From contig NC_058506.1 in NCBI RefSeq assembly GCF_020382885.2, positions 22,344,318-22,408,317 on the forward strand: DNA of 64,000 nt. The letters run 5' to 3'. Under the pieces are notes generated by a model, which saw only the letters and a list, made by a program, of their open reading frames with translations, searched no databases and was not told where the DNA came from. The position numbers and the translations under genes were made by a program. Below are positions 35,056 through 64,000 of this stretch, in pieces (position 1 is the first letter of the stretch; each line of letters starts with the position of its first letter). This stretch comes from Scatophagus argus. Its lineage: Eukaryota > Chordata > Actinopteri > Scatophagidae.

Positions 35056-37643
35056 ATGGAGGACATGTATGTGAAACCAGGTAAGAGTCAGCGTCACTGG
35101 CCCAGGGATAAATAAAGTTCATAAAGTCTTCTGTTAGTACTCGTCTTGTAAGGCGAACTGTTAGCGAGATGCTTGTGCTGCTTTGATACCCGAAATGAGA
35201 TTTGTGTCTCATGGACAGAATCGTTCAACGAACTGCACTCACAATTCTGCCAAGTTAATGTTCCCGCAGCTCAGAGGCGAGATTTACTCACTTTGTACGC
35301 GTAAACGGTGCATTTTCAAATTTACTGGGATGTTGTTTTTAGGTCGGCATAGAAATACAATTCTAGTAACGTTTGTTCAGGAGGAAATGGAAGGATTATT
35401 CGTGCTTGGTCTGTTGTTTTCTGAATGTCCGTTTACTTTACAGTAACAGTACTCGAGCGTCATAGTAGTTGGTGTGAAGTGGCGATATAAATAACGATGG
35501 AGAATAGAGATAAGATTTCCCTGAACTCGAGTAATGTTTTGGATCATTGAAATCCAACAGTGCCAGAATTTGTCGATTCCTAAATGTGTCAAGTCATGTT
35601 GCAAAAGCAGCCAAATATTCAGTGGAGTTTGGTTGGACTCACTTACCATTTAAATGGCAGACTAAGGATTTGGTTTCGGCCTGGTGTTACAGCTGGTTCT
35701 GCGACCCACATGTTATCAGTTCATGTTAGTGCACTGCAGTAAGTTTGCTGGGATGTTTTATATTGTGTTGGCTGAAGCAATAGTTGACTGACTAATGAAT
35801 CAATAATTGATAAGTGACTTCAATCTAAATCTGCTGCTGTCCTCATCGCACCATCAAACACAGCTCAACTTGCTGACACAAACTAGTCCTTTTAATAAAG
35901 ATATCCTGGTCTCTCTGTCCATGTTGCCTAGGTAACCAGGAGCGAGGTTGGAACGACCCCCCACAGTTCTCATATGGCCTTCAGATGGCCCGCGGACCAC
36001 AGAAGAACCTCCTGAACAGGAGAGTAGCTCCACCTGCAGCTTCGGGTCAGAAGGCACTGCTGGGTTCTGTGATGTGGTCATGTGGTTGTCTGTTGTGTTC
36101 AGCTGCGGAAAACAATCTTTTCTTTACTTGTCTCTTGACTGTGAGAGGCCAGCAGCGTTCTGTTACCCAGGATGACCCACCCTCTGCTGCCTCTGATTGG
36201 CTGACTTCGCCATCCTGAAGAAAAAATTGAAGTGACTTGAAGCAGAAGCGAAGTCTATTGTGTGTGATCTTCTTTATCAGCTCTTTATGCCTCAAACATC
36301 TTGTCTCTGATCGGTCCTCAGGTGTAGGAGCCCCACCCATGACTCCTCCATCCTCCAGTCCTCTGGCCCCACCCCTAAGTGGTGTAGCCCCGCCCCCGCT
36401 TCACCCTGGTAAGAAGCAGAAGAAGAGAGGATGTAGGAGCAAACCTGATGTCGTGTTCTGATCTCCTCGTCTCTTCCTTGCAGCTCGGCCTCCTTCTGCC
36501 TCTGTGGCCACGCCTCCTCCTCCTCCTCTGGGTCCAATGAGAAGCCAGAGACAGGCTGACAGCAGCCAACCAGAGACTGAGCCTGACGTAGACGCTGTGG
36601 TGTTGGTGATGAACCGAGCGCTTGCTGCCTGCAGGCAGGCTGTTAAAGTGAGTCTGAACTGTGCAGATAGACAGCATCCAACACACTAAAACTCTTCTTT
36701 TGGCTTGATGATAATGTAAAACAGCAGCTGAAGAGTCTAGCAGATATCCTGACCTCGTGAGTCCCTAAAGGAACGTGGTCTCGGTACAGAATCAGGGCCA
36801 CAGAGTCCAGCAGAGAGGGAACGAGTTGTGGGAAGATTTTCCAGCCGGTTTTATGAACATAACACCTTGATGATGCAAACAACAGAAAATAGAATATTAC
36901 TCAAAAATCAGAACATTAAAATACATAAACCACATAAAACCAAACTGATTTGATCTAAAGTTTGCTCCTCATCGCAGAGACACACAGCAGCTTTAACAAA
37001 CTCACACTCTGGAATCTGTGGATGAACAGTCGAAACCAAAAACCAAACGCTGGACCAGCTTTGCTCATACTGTGTGACCTTTGACCTGTGTGTGCAGAAC
37101 CAGGTGTGTAATGATGTGGCTAAGAGGCTCCGCCTGCTGGAGGACAGCTGGAGGTCAGGTAGACTGAGCCTTCCTGTCAGGAGACGCATACACACCCTGT
37201 CTCTGGGTAAGCTGTCTTACTGCACACCCACCTGCCTGTCTCTCTGAAGATCCGTCTTTCTGAATACTCATCTGTCTGTCTGTCCTGCTGTCTGTCTCTC
37301 AGAGTTACAGTCGGGACACTGGGACTCAGCTGATGAGATCCATCGCTCTCTGATGGTCGATCATGTGACAGAAGTCAGCCAATGGATGGTTGGTGTCAAA
37401 CGACTCATCGCTGAGACCCGACAACTGAGTCCAGAACTGTTAGAACCATTTCAGAATCCTGCAGAACCAGTCCAAGACCCTGCAGATCTAGCCCAAGACC
37501 TTGCAGAACCAGTCCAGGACTCTGCAGAATCAGTCCAAGACCCTGCAGATCTAGCCCAAGACCTTGCAGAACCAATACAGGACTCTGCAGAACCAGTCCA
37601 GGATGCTGTAGAACCAGTCCAGGACCCAGTCTCCCAGTCTTGA
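35056..37643 (+). CDS. sra1: Steroid receptor RNA activator 1 (SRA protein)
   Basis: Protein product of the SRA coactivator locus, whose RNA also acts as a noncoding coactivator of nuclear receptors in mammals. Exons: 35056-35080, 35932-36045, 36322-36408, 36484-36647, 37098-37206 and 37303-37643, 840 nt, 279 aa, frame kept throughout. [20 protein letters not shown] matches human [24 protein letters not shown] Pro-rich middle follows ([14 protein letters not shown]). The C-terminal helical-bundle SRA1 domain includes [18 protein letters not shown] and [19 protein letters not shown] then [10 protein letters not shown]. After this, where human SRA1 has a short non-repetitive tail, nine 7-residue units (37440-37628, e.g. 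[14 protein letters not shown]) extend the protein to VSQS and the stop. Human SRA1 is about 236 aa. Confidence 0.94.
37440..37628 (+). repeat. sra1: 21-bp coding tandem repeat in sra1
   Basis: Nine 21-bp units encode [56 protein letters not shown] and VEPVQDP. Units 2-4 and 5-7 form a duplicated 63-bp higher-order unit. All remain in frame up to the stop at 37641. Confidence 0.95.
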
Positions 37644-40600
37644 TTCTGTTGCTCCTGTTTCTTTCTGCTCTCATCAAACCTCGACTCTTTTAACCAAAAC
37701 CAGGATCTGGTGCTAAAAATCTTCACAGTCATGTTCACACTTAAGCAGAGGGTCAAAGGACAGAGCCCCAGCAGCAGGGAGGGGGGGTCTGAGGTGGGCC
37801 CCTGTGTCTGACATTCGACTCTGGACTCTGAACGGTAACAGTCTAAGGTCATGTGACATCTCCACCAATCACAGCTCAGCTCTATGCAGTTAACCTCAAT
37901 TTAAGGCGGCAATGACACAAATCATGAACTCGTTTTTTACTTTGTTTTCTCGATGAATGTGATGTGGGAATAAATCTGATTCTTTTCTTTCCACGTAGGA
38001 ACGCCTTCGATTGTCCGAGTCGTGTTTTTATTGCCTGTGTTGTGTGAATAACTCCCACCTTCAAACAGTACATCATGAAGAATATCAATTATTCTTTATT
38101 CTTTCAAATTACTTATATATTTATATGCAAAGTTCCAAAATGACTTCCTTGTGATGAAAAGCTTCAGAGGGTTTTCTCCACCGGCAGTTCAGAGGATGTT
38201 TTGTGTGTGTGCAGTGTTGGCATGCGACCAGCAGGGGGCAGCAGAGTGTGCGTGTTTGTGAGGACGTAAGGACAGCATTTTGTGACTGTGCCCTAATGTT
38301 GCATTGTTTAAAGTCTCAGTTTGTGTTTATTTTGGATCTTGCGGTTGTTTTATGTTTCTTTGTTGGTGGTTTATTGACCTTCCTTCAGAGAACCGGGAAC
38401 AGTCACATCCAGTAATCCTTCCTTTTGTCTCTTTTACTCTTCTGATTGACGGTTTTGGGTGGATGAACAAACAGGAAGTGTCACATCTGTTTGTGAGTGA
38501 GCTGCTGTCTTCGTGCTGTGTTAGTGTTGATTTGTTGCTGCTGAGGAGGTAGCCAATCATAAACCTCCATATGTCCTTACATGTGTTTACTTACCAGCCC
38601 AGCGCTGCTGGTTTGGCCTCAGTCAGGTGTTATAGGAAGCAGCTTTAACGCACCAACAAACAGATGTGAGGCCTTCTCTGTCTCCTATCAGAAACCTGAA
38701 AGTGTTCTGAAAATCGTGGACTTTTAAAACCGCTGCAGTTCCATCAGCTGATCAGCCGACCCTCAGCTCTTGTTTCTGATGTCAACAATGAATCTCAACA
38801 TGTTTGTTCATGTGCTGTCTGTAATTACCTCTCCGGCCTGCAGGCGGCGCTGACAGCAAATCAAAAACTGTCTTTCTGCCACACACTTTGTTCTTCATGT
38901 TCTCCTCTGAAGTTGGATTCCAGCTGCACAGACCGGACGTCTTTCATGCTTCCAGCAGTCTGAACTCTGCTGACCAATCAGCTCCTCCTCCTCCTCCTCC
39001 TCCTCCTCCTCCTCCTCTCTCTGGGGGGAGGAGGAGGAGGAGAAAGTGAGGGGCTAGAAAAGAGGAAGCCAAGCAGAAAAGATGAGTGACAGAAGGAGAG
39101 AGAGAGAGAAGTGGAATGAGGGAGCCTCGTCCCCACGGACAAACCTAAAAATAGACAGAAAGACAGAGAAGAGGGAGTCCATCTCTCTGGCCACAGGTCG
39201 AACAGACAGAAACATAAAAGCACAAACCACTCGAGCTCTAACAAGGTCACTGAAGTTGCTGATTCGCTGATTAACTCGCCGTCCACCGTGATGTTTTCAA
39301 ATGTCTTTTGTCCAACTAGTAAAGACAAAAACTTCCAAATTATTATCAAAGAAAGCCAGCAAATATTCACATTTCAGAAGATGAAACCAGCAGCTTTGCC
39401 TGAAATATTATGATGGGCAGGGGGGACCCAGAATAACCCACACCCCAGGAGGCCTCTGGTCCTGGTGCCAAGTGCACCTCTACACCTGAGGAGTCAGATT
39501 ACAGGTTTAATGGCACATCAAACTACTTCCTCCTTGTTGCTGACATCCAGGAATCTGAATTAGATTCCCAAATCCATTCATTGATCACTTTGAGTTACTC
39601 ATGGATATCTGAGCTCCAAGGCCCACCAAGCAAACTCACTATCCAAAGGTCATAACAGTATGTTAGTGCTGGACCAGACATCGACTGGTAGGTCAGGACC
39701 CTCTGAACCGGCCACAGTCTCATACAGTGTCTGCTGACTCTGAACCAGTCCACCTGTTGATCTCAGGACACATCAGACCCTCACTGAGGTACCTGAAGGC
39801 CACTTACTCCACCTGGAGCAGCGACGCACTCCAGACTGGACCTCAGACTGGAATCAGTCTCAGTGTTTGCTGAAGGTCACCACTGGACAAAAGCCAACAG
39901 AGTAACATCATCGAGAAACAAAAGGCAGTGATGTAGTCCTGAAGGCCGTTGTACCGACATCCCACACCTTGACTGAGCCTTCAGATTCTGTCCATGAAAA
40001 TCACCAAAATAGTCTGTGACAGGAACAACTGACAGAGTCCATCGCCCACAGATACAGACACGGCTCTTATACAAGGCCTGAAAGACATGTAGCATCCGCC
40101 TGCTGCAGACCTTCACAACACACCCCAGATGACTCAGCTGTGAGTCCACCGAGCGCATGTGGACGGTACTGATGGCCAGATAAACACCTGGTCAACTGTT
40201 CCAGGACAGAGAGGGAATCGTCCTCCAGTTGGTTTTCCCAGGGAGGCTGAGCAGTGGAATCGATCCTGATCGGATCTGACTGAAGCTGTTTACTGAGGTC
40301 AAGAATCAAGTGAGATTACATACCATCAGACTTCTGTTTGAAAGTAGTGAAGGCGCCCCCTGCTGGATACCTGAAAGACTTGCAGGTTTAAGGCACTTCT
40401 GCACTTGCTTCAAGTTCTTTCCACTTATTGTACCGTCTGTGGTCCTTCAGCTGTGCGACCCAGCAGATGTTGAGAACATCCTGGTCTCAGCCCTGCCTCT
40501 ACCTCCTGAGCTGTCTCCAGAGGTTTTTCATGGCCTCTCTCAGGCTCAAGTTCTCTCACTTCCCTGTGTTGTCTTCTCTGTCCTCAGAAGCTGCAGTCCT

Positions 40601-41060
40601 GACCTCCTGATTCCTGTCTGCTCCCTCAGGGGTTCCTGACCTGGAAGACTGGGTGGACTCCTTTCCTCAGCCTGACTATCCCCACCAGCAGGTTCTTCTT
40701 GGACTGTGTCCCAAGACATCCTGGACAGGGGACATTTCAGCCCACATTCATTACATTCTGGTCCACCAGGTGACGTGCAAGCAGTTTTCACAGCAGTAGA
40801 AGTTGGATTGATAGTCACAGTGTGGAAGCAGTGGCCCTTGTAATAGCACAAGTATCAGTAGTAGTATTAGCTGTAGCAGTTTTAGGGACATTTTGTTGTA
40901 TTAGCAGTAGCAGTGATAGTATTCCATGTAGTAAAATTTGTAGCAAATTTTTATCTGCTGTAATATTTATAATATTACAGTTTTGGTTTCTGTATAATCT
41001 GGCAATGTTTGCAGTCTTACTCTCCATCGCAGACAGAGAGGATGCAGTTACCATGGCGAC

Positions 41061-41093
<33 letters not shown>

Positions 41094-41496
41094 TGGCCTG
41101 TGATTGGCTGACGGGGGAGAGTGGGCGGGCAGGTGGAGCGTCTGAAAGCATCTCTGTCTCTCTCCCACAGATTGGGACAGTGAGACGCAAGCTCTCCTCA
41201 CTGCTCTCTCCACTATCCCTCCATCTTCTTCTTCTTCTTCTTCCTCCTCCTCCTCCTCCTCCTCTTCCTCCTCCTCTTCTTCCTCTTCCTCTCCTCTGTC
41301 CAGTACCACAACTCTCTCTTCATCTCTCTGCTTCTTCTGTTTTTCTCCTCTTTCTGTTTTTTCTGCTCCATTCTTCACACAGACAGACAGACAGACAGAC
41401 AGACAGGTCTAACTCTTGGCCTTCTTCATCACCATCACCATCATCCTCAGAGGAAGACGGACAGGAAGCCCCTGACCCTCGCCCGGTCGGGTCGCC
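37644..41496. other. Intergenic between sra1 and camk2a
   Basis: Includes the sra1 3' UTR, a (CTC)n run at about 38981-39016, a decayed antisense LINE (about 39420-40320), AGT-rich repetitive DNA (about 40840-40950), a (GT)n run (about 41065-41092), a CTT/CTC tract (about 41228-41300) and (ACAG)n (about 41379-41404). The last few hundred bases likely hold the camk2a 5' UTR and promoter. Confidence 0.6.
39420..40320 (-). mobile_element. Decayed LINE reverse-transcriptase fragment (RTE-type, Rex3/Expander-like)
   Basis: On the minus strand, at about 40030-39890, the sequence reads DYFGDFHGQNLKAQSRCG then LHHCLLFLDDVTLLAFVQW. This is a decayed form of the FVIFMDRI..LLFADDVVLLAS block (catalytic ADD) of a very common fish LINE. 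Downstream words such as TACCAGTCGATGT and CACACCCCAGGAGGCC continue the resemblance. Many substitutions and small gaps indicate an old copy. Clade assignment is from memory; boundaries are approximate. Confidence 0.6.
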
Positions 41497-58880
<17,384 letters not shown>

Positions 58881-61200
58881 GAACAGGTCAGAGGACGGTT
58901 TTAAACAAACAGGTCAGAGGTCAGTTTTAAACATTTTTAAAATGATCCTTAAGACATTAAAAGGCGACTGAAGCAACTTTAGAGTCTTAAACATTCCATA
59001 ACGTTGTTGAGTGAAAATATTTAAATTGTTTTTTTTCTTCCATCCAGTTAACTTCCAGCGTGGGTGGGTCTTTGATGGGGCCACCGTGGCCTTGACAACT
59101 GATTGATTGACAGCAGAGGCATCTGACACCAACCAATCAGGATTTAGTTTGAGAAAAACAAGATGGAGGAGGAGAAGGAGGAGGCCGGGGCCAGGAAGTA
59201 TTGAACTGCACAACCAGTCGATCAATCGACCAATCAGCTCGTCTGGATTTTGCTTCAGTCACACCCCCTCCTGATTAGCCAATCAGCTACACAGATTGTA
59301 ATAACGTGTGAAAACCTCTTATCTCCAGCTGTTTTTTACTTCCTCCTTCACTAATTAGGTCGACACCTTTAATTAGGTCCTAATTAGGGCTTAACCCCCC
59401 GCCCCCCCAAAAAAGACAGAATTTCAAAGCAAAAGTCTTTCAGGAAGTTCCCCCTTAGTTAACACACTGATAGCAAATGTGCGACACAAATTTAATAATG
59501 AATTTCAGATGTTAATAAACTGAAGGGATTTTGGTTTGTGATATATTTTCAGCGGCAAATTTAATTTCTTTAATTCTTATTCAGCAGTCAGATATTTAAT
59601 AAATTATTGGACACATTAAGGAGATTTCAGATCCACTGATTGAGGATTTTTTAAATGGGCAAAACCTCTTTATAAATTACCATTAATCATAGTTTAGATT
59701 AATAAATGACTGGTATAAGTTAATTTGAGCTTAATTCATGAATAATTCTTTTTTTAGTGGCTGATTTCAGCAAATATTCCATCATTTTTAAGATTGGCCA
59801 CAGTTGCACCACCAAAACATCCTCCAGTTTAAACATTACGTAGATTTTGCATATTTTACTTATTTACTTAAGTTTTCAATCATTTTTCTCTTTTGTTTCT
59901 TTCTGTGCTCTAATCTAAACATAAACAATAATTTACAATAATAACAAACCAAAACTCAACAGTAAATAAAGAAAAATAACATACAGAAGACAAGCCACCA
60001 AATTACACATTTTATATTTTATTTCCCAACATGAAGATCTCTTTAATATACTTATTAATTTCTAATCTGTTCAGATTGATCACCACCGAATTGTTAGAAT
60101 AGATTAATAAACATTGTGCTCTTCATTTGTCTTTAAGGTTAAGATTTCATTGTAGAGATAAAATCAGTTATTCAGTTAAAACTACATCATAAAACACAGT
60201 AAATGTGATATTACTTTAACGGATTAGAAATTAGCAGTTCAGGAAAAGCTGAAAACATGCAGATGACTTTTGGATGTTGGACGCTCTCTGCTTCCATCGG
60301 GCTCGGGGAGCCTCCACAATCTTCCACCGCTCTCCGACCTGCGATCTTCCATGAACAGCCTCACCTCCACCTTGACACCACCCTCACCTGCCCAACCTGC
60401 CCCTCCCCCGCCAGGTGTCCTAACAAGGAGGGCCTTTACGAGGTACCTTAACGAGCGGTCCGCCTGCTGCCTGCTCTCCACTCTGGGCTTCATTAGAGGA
60501 AGAAACTTTAGTTTATAAAATGTCTTAGATGTGGAAGCAGCAGATCTCCTGTGAGAGGAAGAACGAAGGAAGAACGGATGTGACAAAACAGAAGGAAGAT
60601 GAACAGAAGGAAACGGGACAAATTATTCTCCCTGATTTTGTTTAAGCATTAAAATTCAATCTAATTAGAGTTTACCAGCTTTCACTAAAGGGGACTTTAC
60701 AACACTGATCTGCTGCTGGTCCCGTGCAGGAAGCTGTATCTCAGAAGTGTCTGATTATTGAGCTCTTTCAGGTGGCACAATGAATTTAAACTGGACTCTT
60801 GATTGTTTGTTGGGCTTTTGAAGTTTCGGAGTGAAAAACTGCACAAAGCAAAAACAAAATAGTCGCAGTGATGCTTAGACAGTCAATCAAGATCGCTGAC
60901 ACAATAATGCATCATCTGTTGCCGGGACCGAAGTCCAACAGCCGAAAGAGTCTCATTGGTACGGAGTCTCAGAAGTGACAAAAATCATTGACCAGTCAAA
61001 AGTTTAACTGAATATAAATAAACGATTTTAATGCTGTTTCTGCTGTTCAGGTTAAATAAACTGATCGATCTGAAAACAGAAACTCAAACAGTAGCTACTT
61101 AAACTTCACTGAAAACGAATTTATTTTTAACAGTAGCCATAAGCTAAACATCACACTTTCTTGAAATGGGCCAAGTGGACATAAATGCACGTCTATGAAT
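58881..61200. other. camk2a 3' region and AT-rich intergenic DNA
   Basis: Presumed camk2a 3' UTR and then AT-rich sequence. An 82-codon open frame at 60270-60518 (see findings) is the only non-trivial coding-like signal. Confidence 0.55.
60270..60518 (+). other. Unassigned Pro/Ser-rich open frame
   Basis: Reads DVGRSLLPSGSGSLHNLPPL then SDLRSSMNSLTSTLTPPSPA and a Pro run, in a GC-richer island within AT-rich DNA. A possible GTGTCC donor follows CCGCCAG at about 60413. The upstream frame is closed by a stop before any good AG acceptor, so a complete exon cannot be drawn. The composition resembles a transcription-factor tail, but I do not recognise it. Confidence 0.25.
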
Positions 61201-61215
61201 GTTGACTAAATGATT

Positions 61216-61671
61216 AAGTCAAAGTCAAAGTCAAAGTCAAAGTCAAAGTGTACTTTATTGTCAAAGATCTATGTAACAGGGGTTAGCACAGAAAATTGAA
61301 ATTTCGTTTGACCAGTCTCCAATGTGCAGTAAAAACTAAAAACTAAAACTAAAACTAAACATGTAGGTAAGACAGTGACAATAATTTCACACACACCCAT
61401 ACACATACGCCCACAACAGGCACACACAGTGTGCAGTAAAAGGACAGCAACCTGATAAAACTATGTACAATAAAAATACACACACACACACACACACACA
61501 GTCATAGCAGCAGAAGTACAGTCAATGGACATACAGGTATGTGCAGTGGGATGCAGTATGTAAGGTGCAAAGAGTAAAAGTGCAAGTGACATGTCGTGAA
61601 ATGTTCATGGAGTGTTCATCAGTGTGTTGATGAGTCTGATGGCTTGTGGAAAGAAGCTGTTTCTCAGTCAG
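61216..61671 (-). mobile_element. Antisense LINE 3' end (L2/CR1 group)
   Basis: (AAAGTC)n, then GTGTACTTTATTGTCAAAGA and AATTTCGTTTGACC, and at the far end GGAAAGAAGCTGTTTCTCAG, the complement of the terminal NSFF-type codons of the LINE ORF also seen at 13822. It thus covers the 3' UTR and the last few codons. A (CA)n run (about 61480-61500) lies inside. Confidence 0.75.
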
Positions 61672-63344
61672 GTTTTTATTTGAACAAAATCAAGTGAAAG
61701 AAACAATTTCAATTAGTAACAGAATATAAAATAAGAATAATAGAAACAGATTTAATTATAAAATGTTCATGTCAATTCATATATTCAGTACTTCTGAGAA
61801 CCGTTTAGTGCTTTTTGTCTCTTCTGAGCCTCCGTCCATCAGGACAGTCTGAGTCTCACCTTTCTGTTGTGTTGGTCTGTTGGCTATCTGAAACCTCATA
61901 TCTCTGTTTGCTTTATTTTTTAGGAGACTTCATGATATATGATAAAAAAAACAACAAAAAACAAAAACAAAACTTAATAAGACAGCATTGTGGTTCTAAA
62001 TTAAAACTACATCATAGATTGTGAAGTGGAATATGAACCTGCACACTCAGAATTGTTCGTGAGGTATGAGGTTAGTTGGAATGACGGCGTTGTAAAAACA
62101 TTAGATTTTTGACTGGAGTTCTGTATGGAGAGCTTGTATTTCTTCCTCTTCCTTGGTGGTGTTTATTTTCTGTACAGATGATGTGATTTTCTGCATGCAG
62201 GACTTGACTTTGTGTTTTGTGTTTCGGCTTCGGTCTCTGCTGCATTTTGGCGTTCGCGGCTGCCATGTTGCTCTCTGGTGATTTAACTTGGACTTGTTAG
62301 CTTTGTTAGCATTCCTCACTGGGGGCAATGGTGTCTGCTAGCCACGAGCTAACAAAACGCCAGTAATGCTGTCTTTAATATTCTGCAACTTCTGACCCAT
62401 AGTGTTTGTCTCAGAGGCTTTAAGCAGCTTTTTACCGTCTGGAGAATGTAGAACTTTGTACAATCAGATTCTTACTATGATGATATTATTATTCTCAATA
62501 TATTGCATTTGTATATTTAAAAGCTTTTTAATGTTTGAATAAGACATCCAGTGCAAGCGTTGTGTGAATCACCCTGTAGAGCACACATAGTTCATTATCA
62601 GCTTTATTATTTTCGTTAGTATGATATGCATTATAGCGTGACACAAGTTCCCTTAGCAACTGCCGAATGTGTTCGCCACAGCGCCACTGCCTTTTGTTTG
62701 ACTTGACATCTCGGTGCCATTTGGCGTCCCGACCGAGGATACACTGAGGAGGCTGAACTTCAGGTCAAAGGTCTACTTGTGTCTGTTTCAAAATGACCTT
62801 TGACCTAAAACATTTGACAGTAGTCAGTGAGAATAGAAAGAATAATAGAAAGAATCCTCACTGTCTGGGACTTCCGGTTACGTAGGGGGCACTCACGATT
62901 TATGTGGTTTCACATAAAGTCCCAGCTATCTATGAACATTTTGACAAGCCAGTAACCAGACTCAATTTTCCTACAGTTTTCTGAGTATTGAAGAAAACAG
63001 TGTTTTATGAATAGCTGAAGACACCTTTTGGACATGTCGTTGCTCACCATGTCCTCACTCCCAACTCTTCACATACAGCAGCTCAGCCAGCATACTTGGC
63101 TTCAACATCAACAACAACAACATAACATTCTATGGCATCAGTTTTGCACATGCAGTGCTTCACTGTCAAGTTAGCAATAATAAATATGCAACGTTGGGCT
63201 ACACTTTAAAACTAAAGCTGCATACAAACATTTGACATATTATGAGTTCTGCACTGTCAGTGCTCTGAAACGGTCACAGTTTGATTAGTTTTAGGCTCAA
63301 AATTAAAAATGGGTACGTTTTGTTTCCTTTTCTTCTGCTTATTC
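61672..63344. other. Intergenic, no gene recognised
   Basis: AT-rich DNA with no supported exon or RNA gene. Confidence 0.5.
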
Positions 63345-63495
63345 AGGTCCAAGTCGCAGGGCCAGCAGTCTCAGTGGGGAGGCCCAGACTCCCCTCTCCC
63401 CGGCCACTTCCACCAGCTCGTGGATGGCCCGTAGCAACAGGCCATCCACCCCATATTCCCGAAGAACCCCCCATAGGGTACTTTGACATGACGAC
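63345..63495 (-). mobile_element. LINE remnant with internal deletion (RTE-type)
   Basis: On the minus strand it reads LWGVLREYGVDGLLLRAI, a conserved block just before the RT active site of a common fish LINE, and then immediately HELVEVAGERGVWASPLRLL, the last codons of the same ORF (consensus EL..VAGEREVWASLLRLLPPRP), followed by GACTTGGACCTGAATAAG (consensus GACCCGGACCTGGATAAG). The central RT has been deleted. It is likely the same family as 39420-40320. Confidence 0.65.
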
Positions 63496-64000
63496 ATCCA
63501 GCCCTTATCTCTCAACCTCATGCACAAGCTCAGGTTGCTTCCCCAACAGTGAGGTGACATTCCATGTCCCCCAAAAGATTTATTTCATCTTTAATATCCA
63601 CTAAAAGTACTAAAAGTAGTTGTCACATTTCAAGATGGACTTTATTTTAAATAAACTACGTGAAATTTCCCTGAGGTCTGGCTTAAAATGTTTATCTGAG
63701 TCAGTTTTAGCCTCGTCATCAACAAACACGAGTGTGAACACAGTCGGGACTCCAAATGGTGCCTGCAGAATGAATGGCTGTTTTATACAGTAGACTAGTC
63801 TGTGTTTTCTAAACCACTTTGACCTTTTAACACACTTGAAAGTTTTATTTATGTGTGGTGGAAAATTTTGAGCACCGGGGACGCTCAGATGCTCCCTGCA
63901 AATATCTGAGATGTCATTTTTTAGAACTATTTAGGTGTTTATGCTTGAAAAAGAAGAACTCATCTAAAGCAGATTTCATGTTATTCCGATGAACAGATGC
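63496..64000. other. Window end, no gene recognised
   Basis: No exon, repeat family or RNA gene recognised. Confidence 0.5.

Noticed and set aside
40815-41378. 187-codon antisense frame with a long Glu run
   Set aside because: Created by CTC/CTT and GT repeats upstream of camk2a; no conserved segment.

Overview
The window is vertebrate nuclear DNA, almost certainly a teleost (probably percomorph) fish. Genes have short exons with GT..AG introns that are mostly compact, there are many microsatellites, and the mobile elements are those common in fish: Harbinger, pogo-like, L2/CR1-type and RTE-type LINEs, and a tRNA-derived SINE. The species cannot be fixed from sequence alone.

Layout, left to right. 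(1) 1-3379: the 3' end of an alpha-1B adrenergic receptor gene (adra1b-like, + strand), with a SINE in its last intron. (2) 6385-20746: a replication-dependent histone cluster with one gene of each class, H4(+), H2B(+), H1(+), H3.2(+) and H2A(-), each followed by the 16-nt histone 3' stem-loop. Between the histones lie a 0.7-kb pogo-like DNA transposon, a 2.56-kb Harbinger element, an L2-type LINE end, a 0.5-kb inverted repeat, and one intact intronless non-histone ORF (187 aa) whose upstream region carries heat-shock-element-like, CRE and TATA motifs. I cannot assign that protein to a family. (3) 21628-23350: cystm1 (-). (4) 27452-33568: apbb3/FE65L2 (-), 14 exons, 480 aa, including a 6-nt microexon. 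(5) 35056-37643: sra1 (+), 6 exons, 279 aa, with a lineage-specific heptapeptide-repeat tail. (6) 41497-58880: camk2a (+), 17 coding exons, 478 aa, the same length as the human alpha isoform. Inside it, contiguous with exon 13, is a conserved alternative start for alphaKAP, a membrane-anchored form containing only the hub domain. (7) 58881-64000: no confident host gene, but several LINE remnants.

adra1b, cystm1, apbb3, sra1 and camk2a all have human orthologues on 5q31-q33, so the window is a compacted, rearranged conserved-synteny block into which a histone cluster is interleaved. Exon models were built by hand from splice sites, reading-frame continuity and remembered human proteins. All junctions quoted keep frame. 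The best second looks are the unassigned intronless gene, the alphaKAP first exon, the 6-nt apbb3 microexon, the sra1 repeat tail, and the GT-repeat that replaces the polypyrimidine tract of camk2a exon 8.
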